From NCBI GenBank assembly GCA_964592405.1, contig CAZQBY010000006.1, positions 19,968-83,967 of the forward strand: a DNA stretch of 64,000 nucleotides, read 5' to 3'. Below, in pieces: positions 9,116 to 19,077 of this stretch. Both the position numbers and the translations under genes were made by a program. The first letter of the stretch is position 1, and every line of letters starts with the position of its first letter. This stretch comes from CAZQBY01 sp964592405 [NCBI: uncultured archaeon] (GTDB lineage: Archaea > Altiarchaeota > Altiarchaeia > JAFGQM01). The notes below the pieces were generated by a model that had not been told where the DNA came from, did no database searches, and saw only the letters and a program-made list of their open reading frames with translations.

Positions 9116-10012
9116 ATGGGCTACTACGAAAGGGTGTTTTCGCGGGTGGATTACAGAATACTGATAGCCCTACCGCCAGTGATAGCCCTGCTCCTGCTAC
9201 CGGCTGCAATCCATATCCCTTTGGGCATTGACTTCACCGGCGGCACGGAACTCCAGATACTGACCAACAGGGACCTCACAGAATCCCAGCTGAGGTCTGC
9301 TCTCAGTACATGTGCATCTGATATGTCCATACATCTTCAGGAGCTGGGGGGCAAAAGCAGTGCCATAATCCGGACGAAGGACGAGATGACCAAAGAGTGT
9401 GTTGATTCAGCACTTGGAGAAGCGGGATTCACTGATGAAGAGCTTAGTTCCATATTCCCCTCTGTGTTTAAACCAGAACTGGGACGGATACTCATAGAGA
9501 GGGGCACAAATGTAATTATAATCGCCGGGATATTAATGTCCATAATAGTATTTCTGGCTTTCCGCTCACCAGTTCCTTCAATTGCAGTCATACAGGCAGC
9601 CATCTTTGACATACTGATTGCACTGGGATTACTTTCACTCATAGGTTTTGAGCTTAACCTAGCAGGAGTTGCAGCCCTGCTGATGCTGGTCGGCTACTCC
9701 ATTGACACGGATATAATGCTGACATCAAAGATACTCGGACAGAGCAATAAGCCATTTGGTGAACGGGCAAACCAGGCATTTGTAACAGGCATCACAATGA
9801 CCGGAACAACTCTGGCTGCCATGAGCGCCATAGTCATCGTTACAGGCTTTATACACATGGATACCATAGTGCAGATAGCTACAGTCCTTCTGACTGGACT
9901 CCTGGCAGATCTCGCCACTACGTGGTTCACCAACCTTGGCATACTGAAGTGGTATGCCAGCAGGTCCAAATCCGGTTACCATCGATTCAGATTCAGCATA
10001 TTCAGGTCATGA
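9116..10012 (+). CDS. secF: Protein-export membrane protein SecF
   Basis: SecF works with SecD to help translocate or release proteins on the outer side of the membrane after Sec-dependent export. The 298-residue protein has a first membrane helix (about 15-33), the family signature GIDFTGGTELQI, an external domain to about residue 130, and then five helices including LLMLVGYSIDTDIML. A GAGGTG ribosome-binding site precedes ATG 9116. The gene overlaps secD by an ATGA. As usual in archaea there is no secA. Its position inside a cluster of large exported proteins fits a role in their export, although SecDF normally serves the whole cell. Confidence 0.95.
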   Translation: MGYYERVFSRVDYRILIALPPVIALLLLPAAIHIPLGIDFTGGTELQILTNRDLTESQLRSALSTCASDMSIHLQELGGKSSAIIRTKDEMTKECVDSALGEAGFTDEELSSIFPSVFKPELGRILIERGTNVIIIAGILMSIIVFLAFRSPVPSIAVIQAAIFDILIALGLLSLIGFELNLAGVAALLMLVGYSIDTDIMLTSKILGQSNKPFGERANQAFVTGITMTGTTLAAMSAIVIVTGFIHMDTIVQIATVLLTGLLADLATTWFTNLGILKWYASRSKSGYHRFRFSIFRS

Positions 10013-11670
10013 AACTAAAGCAGAACTGGAGAATTTTGGTCCTCGTAGTGATTGTGCTTCTGTCGATAAGTCTAGTTGCGACAAAAGGGCTCAGATACGG
10101 CATTGACTTCACCGGCGGCACGGAACTTAAGCTGGAGCTTGCGGAGGGTGGTGAAGAGGTCATAGACTCAGTGGTTGAGATACTCAAGAATCGGCTCAAC
10201 AAGATGGGGCTGAAATCCACACAGGTGCTGAAGGAGGCCGATAACAGACATATTACAATAAAAGTCTCTACAACAAACACAGGCGAGCTGGCTGATGTCA
10301 AGAATATTATCAATAAACAGGCTGTCTTTGAGCAGAGAGTAGAGGGAGAGCTGTGTGCCAAGGGCGATGAGATACAGCTCGACATCTCACAGAGCGGCGG
10401 CGCCGACATCTATGGCAACAACTGGCGCGTTTATGTGAAAAACACAGGCGATTCGCCAGAGCGCTGTGGACAGGTTATGGAGGGGAAAGACGGCCACATG
10501 ACAGACATCTTTTTGGACCGTCCTGACAAAGCATTCATACTCATGGATAGCGACACCTGCACTCAGTTATCCAATACCCCATTCTCCAACCATCCCGATG
10601 ACACCGGCTATACTATGCTCAGTTTTATTGAGGAAAGAGCCCTGATTCCGGTAGTCTGCTATACAACGGCTGTAAAACCGGAAGAGCCCGAGATAAATGA
10701 AACGCTCCTGGAGGAACTGGGAGTGAGAATCAGGGAGAATGAAACCGAGTTGAAGACACTTGACATCAACCAGACCGTAGAAGAGGTGTCAAAACTACTT
10801 TCTGAGGGGATAACAACAGTCATCCTTCCAATCAGACTGGAGGAGCTTCCACAGGAGCTGCAGGATACTATAACAGACCTCAACCTCACTGTGGCCGAAT
10901 ATGTCAAATCCCCACAACAGGAATTCCATATAAACTATGGTGCAAACTCACCAAGACCGGATAACAGCGAGTCCTGGATAGATGTAGTGACCGGACTGAA
11001 GAGCACCCTTAGGATAGGTGCCGGCCTGACATATGGCAATCCTGTATACAGCTCGGTCTTTGAGGGTGGAGCTCCGAATAGCGAACAGGCAAGGGAAATC
11101 GCTGAACGCTTCAAGATATGGCTGACGTCAGGCAATCTGCCAATCAAGATAAGCATAATACTTGAGCGTCCAAACCTACCGGAACTAGGCCAGCAGTTCC
11201 TGAACTATGTGGGCATAATAGCGGTTATAGCAATAATTCTTGTTGCTTCAGTAGTGTCAATCAGGTACAGAAAGCCTAAGATATCCCTTGCAATAATACT
11301 CACGAGCTTCAGTGAAATAATACTCATCTTGGGATTCGCATCCATCTCCTCATGGGAGCTGGATCTGGCAGCCATAGCCGGAATAATAGCCGCCATAGGA
11401 ACTGGTGTGGACCATCAGATAATAATAACAGATGAGACCCTGAGAGGGGAGAGAAGAAGGTCTGATGACAAGCTCTGGGACATCAAAAAGGCCATAAACA
11501 GGGCGTTTTTCATAATATTTACCTCCGCAGCCACCACAATAAGTGCCATGCTTCCGCTTATGAGCATCGTCGATCTCAGAGGCTTTGCATTCACTTCCAT
11601 AGTAGGCGTCTTAATAGGCATATCTATAACCCGGCCGGCTTATGCACGAATAGTCGAGTTCATAACCTGA
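10009..11670 (+). CDS. secD: Protein-export membrane protein SecD
   Basis: SecD is the partner of SecF. I choose ATG 10009 because it overlaps the secF stop as ATGA and places the first membrane helix (about residues 8-26) at the N-terminus; the frame stays open upstream inside secF. The signature GIDFTGGTELKLEL follows the first helix. A long external domain runs to about residue 400, followed by five membrane helices with GIIAAIGTGVDHQIIITDE in the conserved RND-like region. Length is 553 residues. Coupling to secF shows one operon with a 1:1 complex. Confidence 0.95.
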   Translation: MKLKQNWRILVLVVIVLLSISLVATKGLRYGIDFTGGTELKLELAEGGEEVIDSVVEILKNRLNKMGLKSTQVLKEADNRHITIKVSTTNTGELADVKNIINKQAVFEQRVEGELCAKGDEIQLDISQSGGADIYGNNWRVYVKNTGDSPERCGQVMEGKDGHMTDIFLDRPDKAFILMDSDTCTQLSNTPFSNHPDDTGYTMLSFIEERALIPVVCYTTAVKPEEPEINETLLEELGVRIRENETELKTLDINQTVEEVSKLLSEGITTVILPIRLEELPQELQDTITDLNLTVAEYVKSPQQEFHINYGANSPRPDNSESWIDVVTGLKSTLRIGAGLTYGNPVYSSVFEGGAPNSEQAREIAERFKIWLTSGNLPIKISIILERPNLPELGQQFLNYVGIIAVIAIILVASVVSIRYRKPKISLAIILTSFSEIILILGFASISSWELDLAAIAGIIAAIGTGVDHQIIITDETLRGERRRSDDKLWDIKKAINRAFFIIFTSAATTISAMLPLMSIVDLRGFAFTSIVGVLIGISITRPAYARIVEFIT

Positions 11671-11882
11671 TTGCATCCACCTCTATTTTTAGCTTTTTAT
11701 TGTCTATAACTAGTGGTATATAACTGTGCGTATTTACGGTATTGGTAATAGTCTGCAACTTATAGCCTGCAACTAGTTTACCTATACTAGTTTACCTGTA
11801 AGTGCGTGGGCTTGGATTTTACCGCTATTTGGGGGTGTTTTTATACACAACCCCCTTAAATAATCCGCCGCAAGAAAACAAG
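11671..11882 (+). promoter_or_regulatory. Leader/regulatory region of the giant surface gene
   Basis: This is 212 nt without a gene. It holds ACTAGTTTACCT twice in direct orientation, 14 nt apart (11772-11783 and 11786-11797). It also has a TATA element (TTTTTATAC, 11838-11846) enclosed by an interrupted palindrome, GGGGGTGT (11831-11838) against ACAC-AA-CCCCC (11845-11855). A bound regulator or folded DNA at the palindrome would cover the TATA box. The start at 11883 lies about 40 nt downstream of the TATA element. Confidence 0.5.
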
Positions 11883-14800
11883 ATGCCTGATGAAAATCCA
11901 CTCCAGAGGTTCTACTACAGCATCTCTGACAAAAGCTGGGCATTTGCCGAATGGCTTGAAGAAAAGGGCCTCCCGCTAGCGTCTTTCTGTGATAAATACC
12001 ACATGCACCCACTCCTGCTGCTCGCTGTAATAGCAGTGGTTGTCATGGTCCTTATACTGTTGGCAGCCGGGGCTTTGGGTGGTGTTTCCTACGGCACCCT
12101 GACAGTCATCGTTACATCACAGGGGCCCTTGGAAGGAGCCACAGTTTATTACGAGTTCAATGGTCAGGTTGTAGAAAACACCACAGATGCTCTGGGCAGG
12201 ACAGAAATACGGTTCCCCCGAGGCCCGGAGCTGACAGTCTATGTCCGGAAGGAGGGTTATAAACAGAACTCACAGACATTCATACTGGAGGAGGAAACCG
12301 GTGAGATTTCCATCTCCTTGGAGCGAAAGGTTGGAGATTTGGTTGTCAATGTTGATGTTGCCGGCGGCCGGAACCTGCCGAGCAATGCCTACATTCTGGT
12401 GGAGAGTCCGGGGGAGGTGGCACAGACGAAGGCCATTAGCAACAACATGGCCGAGTTTGAGGATCTGCCGGCCGGCCTGACTGTTACTGCATATGTGGTC
12501 ATAGGCAACCAGAGGATACCGCCGGGTGGTGAAAATGTCGAGATACTGGAGGATACAGCAAAGGAAATAACAATAAGCATTCCTGAAAGTGCCCTAACAG
12601 TCAGTCTGGAGGTCAGGGTCAGGGACAGTATGTACCAGAATCTAGACAATGTGGATGTTACCCTGTATGACTGGAATACCGGGAGGCCGTTAACTACTAT
12701 GCAGACCACATACGGAGGCTCTGTTACATTCAATGATATAGTTCTGGGAACGAGTGTATATGCTACAGTAAATCCATCAAGTTCACAGTACGGGTCATAC
12801 AACGGCAAGCTGGAGGGCAACCGTCTGGATGTAACAAGAGACGGTCTGGTATATGAGGTAGTTCTGCCAATAATCGGACAGGTGCGCGTGTGTGTTTATG
12901 ACCAGACCGGCACTCCTCTGGGAACAGGTACAATAGTTCTGAGAAGGGTTGACGGTTCCTCGGAGGCCAGCAGATCTATAAGCGGCGAATGTGAGGAGTT
13001 CTCCGGCCTGCCGGAGGGCATAGCAATATATCCAGAAGTCAACTCACCCGGCTACCTCACGCATGCCGATCCTTCAACTGCCAAGACAATAGACTATTCT
13101 ACCATAACAGGCTTTGATGTCTTTATGCAGCCCATTAGCCCAGACCAGCAGGCTACGGTGGTGGTCCACGTGGAGGACTGTGAGGGCAATCCTGTGGACG
13201 GGATCAAGGTCAAGATAATAGATGCCTCCACACTCACGGTCCTGGATGAGGACCGGACGTCCTGCACGGGATCTACCAGTTTTGTTCCCTCCTGTGGAAA
13301 TGCTGAGACAACAATCGAGATCGGCAGGGACATATATGCTGTTGCCTTTGATGATAACTATCAACTGGAAAAGTCCGGTGTTGAGACAGTTGGTCAGAAT
13401 ACCGTTCTGGACATAATAACCTGTGAGGTCAGCGGGGAAAATGTGGGGGCAGTCAAGGTTTGTGCATACAAAGACGGTGATCCGTTCGATGGGGCCGATC
13501 TAGAGTTGTATGACACCGGAGGGTTCCTCAGATGGACTGCAACAACTGACGAGGATGAGGAGGATCCGGACCACTGCTACACCTTCATCAACATACCTGA
13601 TGGAACGGTAGTCTATGCCCGGGCCATCAATCTGGGCACATCTCCGGAGGTCAGTGGAACCTTGGAGATTGTAGGAGGCCAGACAGGCGAACTGTCCGTT
13701 TATGCAGGTTCACCGCCCGTAATCCTTGACGAGGGCGATGTCGAAGTCTGTGTCACGGATGCCGAGACAGGGTTTCCCATGACCGCAAACATCACCCTCT
13801 ATGACCTAATAACACAGCAGCCCATTATAGCTGGTGAAACTGCAGGGGGCGGCTGCAGGCTTTTCGAGGGGCTGACTGCCGAGACCAACTCCGGCGGCAG
13901 GATCATACCAAGGGAGATATACATAGAGGTCTCAAAGGACGGCTATGGAACCTATAACAGTATGGACAGCGGCGTTGTTCTTGAGATGGTCCCGAACGGC
14001 CTGCTTACTGTGAATGTCAACCTCTCTGAAGCCTTTGAGATATGCGTTCAGGTAAGGGCCAGTGACGACAACCGTGCCATGAGGGCCGACGTAGTCCTCT
14101 ACTACAACGAGACTGCTGATTATCCGATAGAACGGGTCAGGACCGATGCAAACGGCGTCGCCAAGTTCTACCAGGCGCAGAAGGATATCTATTACTTCAA
14201 GCTGCTGGAGAAGTACACGCTCTACGACCCGAAGGGGGTCTATGAGCTGGAGAAGGAAGAGGTCAGCGGAGGCAACTGTGGCGTCCTGATGCTTTACGAT
14301 CTTGGAACCCTCTGCAACCTGGGTCTGGAAATTCTCACAGGCGGCGACAATCTGAGTGTCATCGCCGGACAGAAGCTGGAGCTGCCTATACGCGTGCTGG
14401 AGGATGGCAGGCGCGCTGACACATCCATAACCGACGAGGGCAAGACTGCGAACAAGTTCCATATACAGCTCATGAGTGGTGATGAGGCCAATCTGACGCT
14501 CAAGCTCAACAACAAGTTCCATCCCATGTCAATAGTTTATGGCTCGACAAAATACAGTTCGGACCAGGAGATAATCGCCCAGATGATTATAGATGAGGTT
14601 GGCAGGTACAGCGGAATTTTCCAGATATCCAAAAATCCCTACTGTTCAAGACAGGCCCCCTTCAGGCTGAAAGTCTACAAGGAGCAGCTTTTTGTGAGCA
14701 CGGACAGCATACAATTCAGGCCTCTGGAGGAGAAGAGCAAGAGCTTCTGCATCTATGTTGTGGATCAAGATGACCAACCTGTTACCGATGCAGGCGTAAC

Positions 14801-17800
14801 CATACAGGTAGATGAGATGGATGGCTGGGGAGCTACTGCCACGAGGACTGCTGCATATGATGAGATAAGGCAATGTTACAGAGGCGTGGTGGTGTCAAGT
14901 ATGGCACCGGATGAGGGAGGCATATATCCGCTTAACATCCTAGTCAGAAGGGGTAATATAAAGAAGATACATCAGGCTGAGGTTGAGGTAAGCATGGTCA
15001 GCCCGTGTGGCAACGGCAAGGTTGACAGCGGCGAAGCCTGTGACCCGGCTGCCGAGCCGACCGGCTGTAACGAGGGTCTGATTTGTACAGCCGAGTGCAG
15101 GTGCGAGGAGCCGCCCCGTGGTCTCCTGAGTGTCTCAGCCGATCCGGTCAGGATAAGCATAGGCTCCGGCAGGAGCTCGGGCTTCTGTGTAAGGGTTACA
15201 GATGATCTTGGCGAGGTCAGGGATGCACGGGTGACCGCCAATCTGTATGGCAGTGCCGGCTGGCCGCGAGATACGTCAATAACCGCGTCATATGATGTTG
15301 CCAAGAACTGCTATTATGTCCCAATATCAGAGTCAGTCGCCTGGCCGAGAGGGGTCAGATGGACCGGCAGTATCGGTGATTTGATGGAGTCAAAGACAAT
15401 CTCCATAGCAGCGGTTCAGGGAGACCGCTCGGCTGCAACCACAACCACCGCAAGCTTTGAGTGCGGCTGCGACGAGGAGCGCTGGTGTGAGTGGACCTGC
15501 CCGTGCGACGAGGACTGCGAGGAGGGCGGGGCAGGCAACTTCAATCTGTTCAACTGTCTGGTTCTCCTGAACCAGCATGGCTACTATCCACAGGGCATCC
15601 CATACCCGATGTCATATCCCTATCCCACAAGCTACACCAGAAGAGGTTATCCGACTGCCGCATATCCCTCCCCCAACTACAGGCCGGGTGGTTATACGGG
15701 CTATCCGGCTCCAGCCCCAGGAGGTATGGGAATAACTCCGGGAGGTATGACGATGGGTGGGACGTCCATAACCAGCGGGGGAATCACATTTGGTGGAATA
15801 GGCAGCGGCCTGATTCTCAATCTGGAGGAGTGCAAAAAACTCTTTGGCATAACTGATGACAACCGTCCGGGGACAAGAGGCTATGTCCTGGTGGTTGATG
15901 AACTCGGCGTTATATCTGGCAACAGGAATCAGGGGACCTGCAAGAAATTGCTGGATTATCTTGAGGGCAGGCAAACGGGCACTGGTATCACCACAGGCAG
16001 TGGCGCCAAGTTTGTCTATGTCCAGACTGGAGGAGGATCCAGCACCTGCTGTACATCACCATCGAGCGGAGGAAAATGCGACCGCGAAAATTTCAACAGG
16101 CTGGTGAATTCAGCTCTCAAAAAGGGCGAACCGTTCACCCAGATAGACATAACCCAGGTGAGTAGTCAGAATAACCTTGCCAGCAAATATGGTCTTAACT
16201 ACAAGATTATAGGGAGCGGCGATAATGTGGTACTGTATGATGGCAGCAAATTGTTTGCAAAGGGTGCGCTTTTCGGCGCCAGATCCAGAAAAACAGACGG
16301 ACGGGCAACTGAGCACTATGTGTGGGGTGCCCTCAGGAAGGGCTACGGCCCTGCCGCCAGTGCTCTTGATGTATGGTTTAAAACATATCGCTCAAGCTCA
16401 TTTGTCGGCTATCCAGAAGGCATAGAAGATGATGCAAAGACCATAATCCTCACAGAATATGATGGCAACGAGCTTAAATCCAAAGGCTCTTTACTGACGG
16501 GAGATGAGGACGGCCTCCGGAGCAGCATGTTCTCAAGTCTGGGTGAAGGGACAAAGCTTATGGTGATAACTGACTACACCACCCTCCAGAACACCGAAAA
16601 CGAGGTACTGAAGGAGGTCGCCAACCAGCTCAATGGCAACACACCTCCGAAGTTCGAGACCCTCAAAGCCGACGAGCTTAGCTACTGCCACAATGGCGTC
16701 CCCAGGAAAAGTCAGAACCCATCCGGGTCTTCTCCGGGTGATGACCTCACCCTGCTCAGGGTCAAAAGCAAGCTTTACATGATGGGTCTGTCCGAGCTTG
16801 ATGATATAAAAGACCTATGTGACTATCCTAGTGAGACGGATGATAGTGAGAGGTACGTGATAAGCCTCAATCCCGGTAAGCTGAATCCGGACGCCTACAA
16901 GGACATTGCATACGTCAAGAAGAGGAGGGAGAAGACCCTCTTAATGGCCGGCAGAAGTGATAAGCTGGACAAGTTCATAGAAAAGTTCGAGCAGTCTCCC
17001 CCAACATCTAGTGGCTCCAAGATATACACCCTTACGGACGGCAGCAATAAGCTTTACGGCATGATACGCGCGGCCTGTCACAGGGAGCAGAAGTGCATCA
17101 CCAAGCTCAAAGAGAGGGAGATGAGGAAAAAGCTGACGGAGGGCATCACGTTCCCAAAAGACTACCAGAATGATGAGGCAAAGAGCAGGATAGCCACCTG
17201 CATATGCGGCGGCGAAGTTGGCAAGGATCCGGGCATGATAAGGGTATCGTTGGATCTTGGACCAAATGCAGATATCAATCCTGAAGACTTTACCCTGTAT
17301 ATGACTGTCGGTAGGGGAGGATGGGAGAGATATTCCCTGAGCGATGATAGTAAGATAAAAATAGACAATTCACAACAGAATAATCTCTTAGTGTTTGACA
17401 TAATTGATGTCCCGACTGACAAGGGAGATGTGCGTCTGGCAGTCAGTATGCTGAGTAGAAAAGAAGGGGTTACTAAGTGCATTTCGACTCTTACCTCTGA
17501 AGGAGAGCCAGCTACTGTGGAGCAGTCCAAGCTCAGGCCAAACGGGGTTCAAACCAATGCCCCACTTAAACTTATCCTCAATGGTCCCTGTATGGAGTCC
17601 GGGGGTAAATTCAGTGTAAGCGGGAACGTCGTGGATGCTTTTGGCCTCCCTGTAGCCAACGCTGTTGTGAATATATACCCCTCTGACATAGGTGGTGCAT
17701 CTCCGCTGCCTGTAGTCGCGGGTTCCAACAGCAGGACCGATAATAATGGCAAATTCACTATCGAGGTCGCCGGTGTGAATCCTGGGGCGCAACTATACGC

Positions 17801-19076
17801 AAGCGCGGAAATCTATGGCGAAACGACAGACAGGGTACCCATAGAAGGGCGGGCGGCTAGGCCGCGGTCTGCTGCCACAACAGGCTCGAGTAGTAGCCCA
17901 TGGGCCCAGTGGTCTACTTCGCCAGCAGATGCGTCTTCTGACTGGGAATTAAAATTACGTGAGAACCTCAAGTTCAAACACCTCTACCAAGTCGGCTTCA
18001 CGGGGACTCTCAAGAACAAGCAAGGAAAGCCGATATCGGGAGCAATTGTTACTCTGGTGCCCGAAGATGGTGGCAAGATTGTGGGTGGCCCGATGGAATC
18101 ACCTAATACGAAATCATCAGGAAAATACACAACGATAGGCAAGGTCAGGGAAGGCACCTATAGGTTTGAAATAAAAATCGGATCCAATGTCAATAAGGCA
18201 TATCTTGATAAGGAGCTTACAACTGAACTGAAGCTGAGAGTTGCAGGCGGCAAACTTTATAAGGTAGTTGGGGATGATACGGAACAATTGTCAGGGAAGC
18301 GAAGCAGTACGGGCAATTACATGCTGTACGACCTGGACTTGTTTGCTGATTCAAGCGACGGCGCTGCGGGAACGGCACCATCCGGAGCTGCGATTATCTG
18401 CGATCTTAAATATCTCCTAGCAGAAAAACCCGCAAATGCGGCAAAGTTTACAGTGAAGGCCAGAGTTTTTTGCTCTAAGGGGGCTACTGCGTATGCTACG
18501 AAAGATGATATCTCTGAATTTAAGTTCTCTATTGGGGACATTGTCAAGTCATCTAAGAACCCTGGAGACGGAGTTAAGGTAGAAGATAGGGGAGTTGGCA
18601 ATTTTCTGATTTCATTAGATACGCCCATAGTAAGAACTACTAAAGTCACCTTAATGATTGATGTTGATGGCGACGGGAAGAATGAAGTAATAAGGACAGG
18701 GAGATTAAAAAATCCAATCACGGTTAATCCTGAGAAGAAGATAACTTTGGAAAGACGCAGTTATAACGACAAAAAGTACGTAGTTATACTGGTGAATGGG
18801 ATTATGTTAAAAGAGGAGGATAAGCCTATATATATAAAGCCAGACAAAGACTACCCCGATAAGTACTTCACACTATGGCAGGTACAGTTTGACCCCCAAG
18901 TCCCTGATGTACAGACAACCAAACCAGCTGATTGGGATACACCACTTATATGGCAGGCTGATTCAGGTTGGACTTACACTGAACACCTTAACGGGGCCAG
19001 AATTATGAAGGCAGCGTATAATCGCGTCTTAAGTAAGGGTACCCCCGAATCCTATAATTTCTATAGCGGTTCTTAA
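11883..19076 (+). CDS. Giant multidomain anchored surface protein
   Basis: The protein has 2397 residues from ATG 11883; an earlier in-frame ATG at 11802 lies upstream of the TATA box and is rejected. The shared anchor module (SISDKSWAFAEWLEEKGLP) and one membrane helix (about 43-64) come first. From about residue 70 to 1040 there are many carboxypeptidase-regulatory/PEGA-like beta domains, ending near the Cys motif CGNGKVDSGEACDP. Further domains, then a Cys-dense CGCDEERWCEW segment, lead to a Pro/Tyr/Gly-rich linker (nt about 15585-15810). The rest is less repetitive, with two further regulatory-like beta domains (nt about 17606 and 17985) and no second membrane helix. It converges on gatD, two bases away. 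A stalk-like adhesin or surface fibre is an inference. Confidence 0.8.
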   Translation: MPDENPLQRFYYSISDKSWAFAEWLEEKGLPLASFCDKYHMHPLLLLAVIAVVVMVLILLAAGALGGVSYGTLTVIVTSQGPLEGATVYYEFNGQVVENTTDALGRTEIRFPRGPELTVYVRKEGYKQNSQTFILEEETGEISISLERKVGDLVVNVDVAGGRNLPSNAYILVESPGEVAQTKAISNNMAEFEDLPAGLTVTAYVVIGNQRIPPGGENVEILEDTAKEITISIPESALTVSLEVRVRDSMYQNLDNVDVTLYDWNTGRPLTTMQTTYGGSVTFNDIVLGTSVYATVNPSSSQYGSYNGKLEGNRLDVTRDGLVYEVVLPIIGQVRVCVYDQTGTPLGTGTIVLRRVDGSSEASRSISGECEEFSGLPEGIAIYPEVNSPGYLTHADPSTAKTIDYSTITGFDVFMQPISPDQQATVVVHVEDCEGNPVDGIKVKIIDASTLTVLDEDRTSCTGSTSFVPSCGNAETTIEIGRDIYAVAFDDNYQLEKSGVETVGQNTVLDIITCEVSGENVGAVKVCAYKDGDPFDGADLELYDTGGFLRWTATTDEDEEDPDHCYTFINIPDGTVVYARAINLGTSPEVSGTLEIVGGQTGELSVYAGSPPVILDEGDVEVCVTDAETGFPMTANITLYDLITQQPIIAGETAGGGCRLFEGLTAETNSGGRIIPREIYIEVSKDGYGTYNSMDSGVVLEMVPNGLLTVNVNLSEAFEICVQVRASDDNRAMRADVVLYYNETADYPIERVRTDANGVAKFYQAQKDIYYFKLLEKYTLYDPKGVYELEKEEVSGGNCGVLMLYDLGTLCNLGLEILTGGDNLSVIAGQKLELPIRVLEDGRRADTSITDEGKTANKFHIQLMSGDEANLTLKLNNKFHPMSIVYGSTKYSSDQEIIAQMIIDEVGRYSGIFQISKNPYCSRQAPFRLKVYKEQLFVSTDSIQFRPLEEKSKSFCIYVVDQDDQPVTDAGVTIQVDEMDGWGATATRTAAYDEIRQCYRGVVVSSMAPDEGGIYPLNILVRRGNIKKIHQAEVEVSMVSPCGNGKVDSGEACDPAAEPTGCNEGLICTAECRCEEPPRGLLSVSADPVRISIGSGRSSGFCVRVTDDLGEVRDARVTANLYGSAGWPRDTSITASYDVAKNCYYVPISESVAWPRGVRWTGSIGDLMESKTISIAAVQGDRSAATTTTASFECGCDEERWCEWTCPCDEDCEEGGAGNFNLFNCLVLLNQHGYYPQGIPYPMSYPYPTSYTRRGYPTAAYPSPNYRPGGYTGYPAPAPGGMGITPGGMTMGGTSITSGGITFGGIGSGLILNLEECKKLFGITDDNRPGTRGYVLVVDELGVISGNRNQGTCKKLLDYLEGRQTGTGITTGSGAKFVYVQTGGGSSTCCTSPSSGGKCDRENFNRLVNSALKKGEPFTQIDITQVSSQNNLASKYGLNYKIIGSGDNVVLYDGSKLFAKGALFGARSRKTDGRATEHYVWGALRKGYGPAASALDVWFKTYRSSSFVGYPEGIEDDAKTIILTEYDGNELKSKGSLLTGDEDGLRSSMFSSLGEGTKLMVITDYTTLQNTENEVLKEVANQLNGNTPPKFETLKADELSYCHNGVPRKSQNPSGSSPGDDLTLLRVKSKLYMMGLSELDDIKDLCDYPSETDDSERYVISLNPGKLNPDAYKDIAYVKKRREKTLLMAGRSDKLDKFIEKFEQSPPTSSGSKIYTLTDGSNKLYGMIRAACHREQKCITKLKEREMRKKLTEGITFPKDYQNDEAKSRIATCICGGEVGKDPGMIRVSLDLGPNADINPEDFTLYMTVGRGGWERYSLSDDSKIKIDNSQQNNLLVFDIIDVPTDKGDVRLAVSMLSRKEGVTKCISTLTSEGEPATVEQSKLRPNGVQTNAPLKLILNGPCMESGGKFSVSGNVVDAFGLPVANAVVNIYPSDIGGASPLPVVAGSNSRTDNNGKFTIEVAGVNPGAQLYASAEIYGETTDRVPIEGRAARPRSAATTGSSSSPWAQWSTSPADASSDWELKLRENLKFKHLYQVGFTGTLKNKQGKPISGAIVTLVPEDGGKIVGGPMESPNTKSSGKYTTIGKVREGTYRFEIKIGSNVNKAYLDKELTTELKLRVAGGKLYKVVGDDTEQLSGKRSSTGNYMLYDLDLFADSSDGAAGTAPSGAAIICDLKYLLAEKPANAAKFTVKARVFCSKGATAYATKDDISEFKFSIGDIVKSSKNPGDGVKVEDRGVGNFLISLDTPIVRTTKVTLMIDVDGDGKNEVIRTGRLKNPITVNPEKKITLERRSYNDKKYVVILVNGIMLKEEDKPIYIKPDKDYPDKYFTLWQVQFDPQVPDVQTTKPADWDTPLIWQADSGWTYTEHLNGARIMKAAYNRVLSKGTPESYNFYSGS

Positions 19077-19077
19077 A

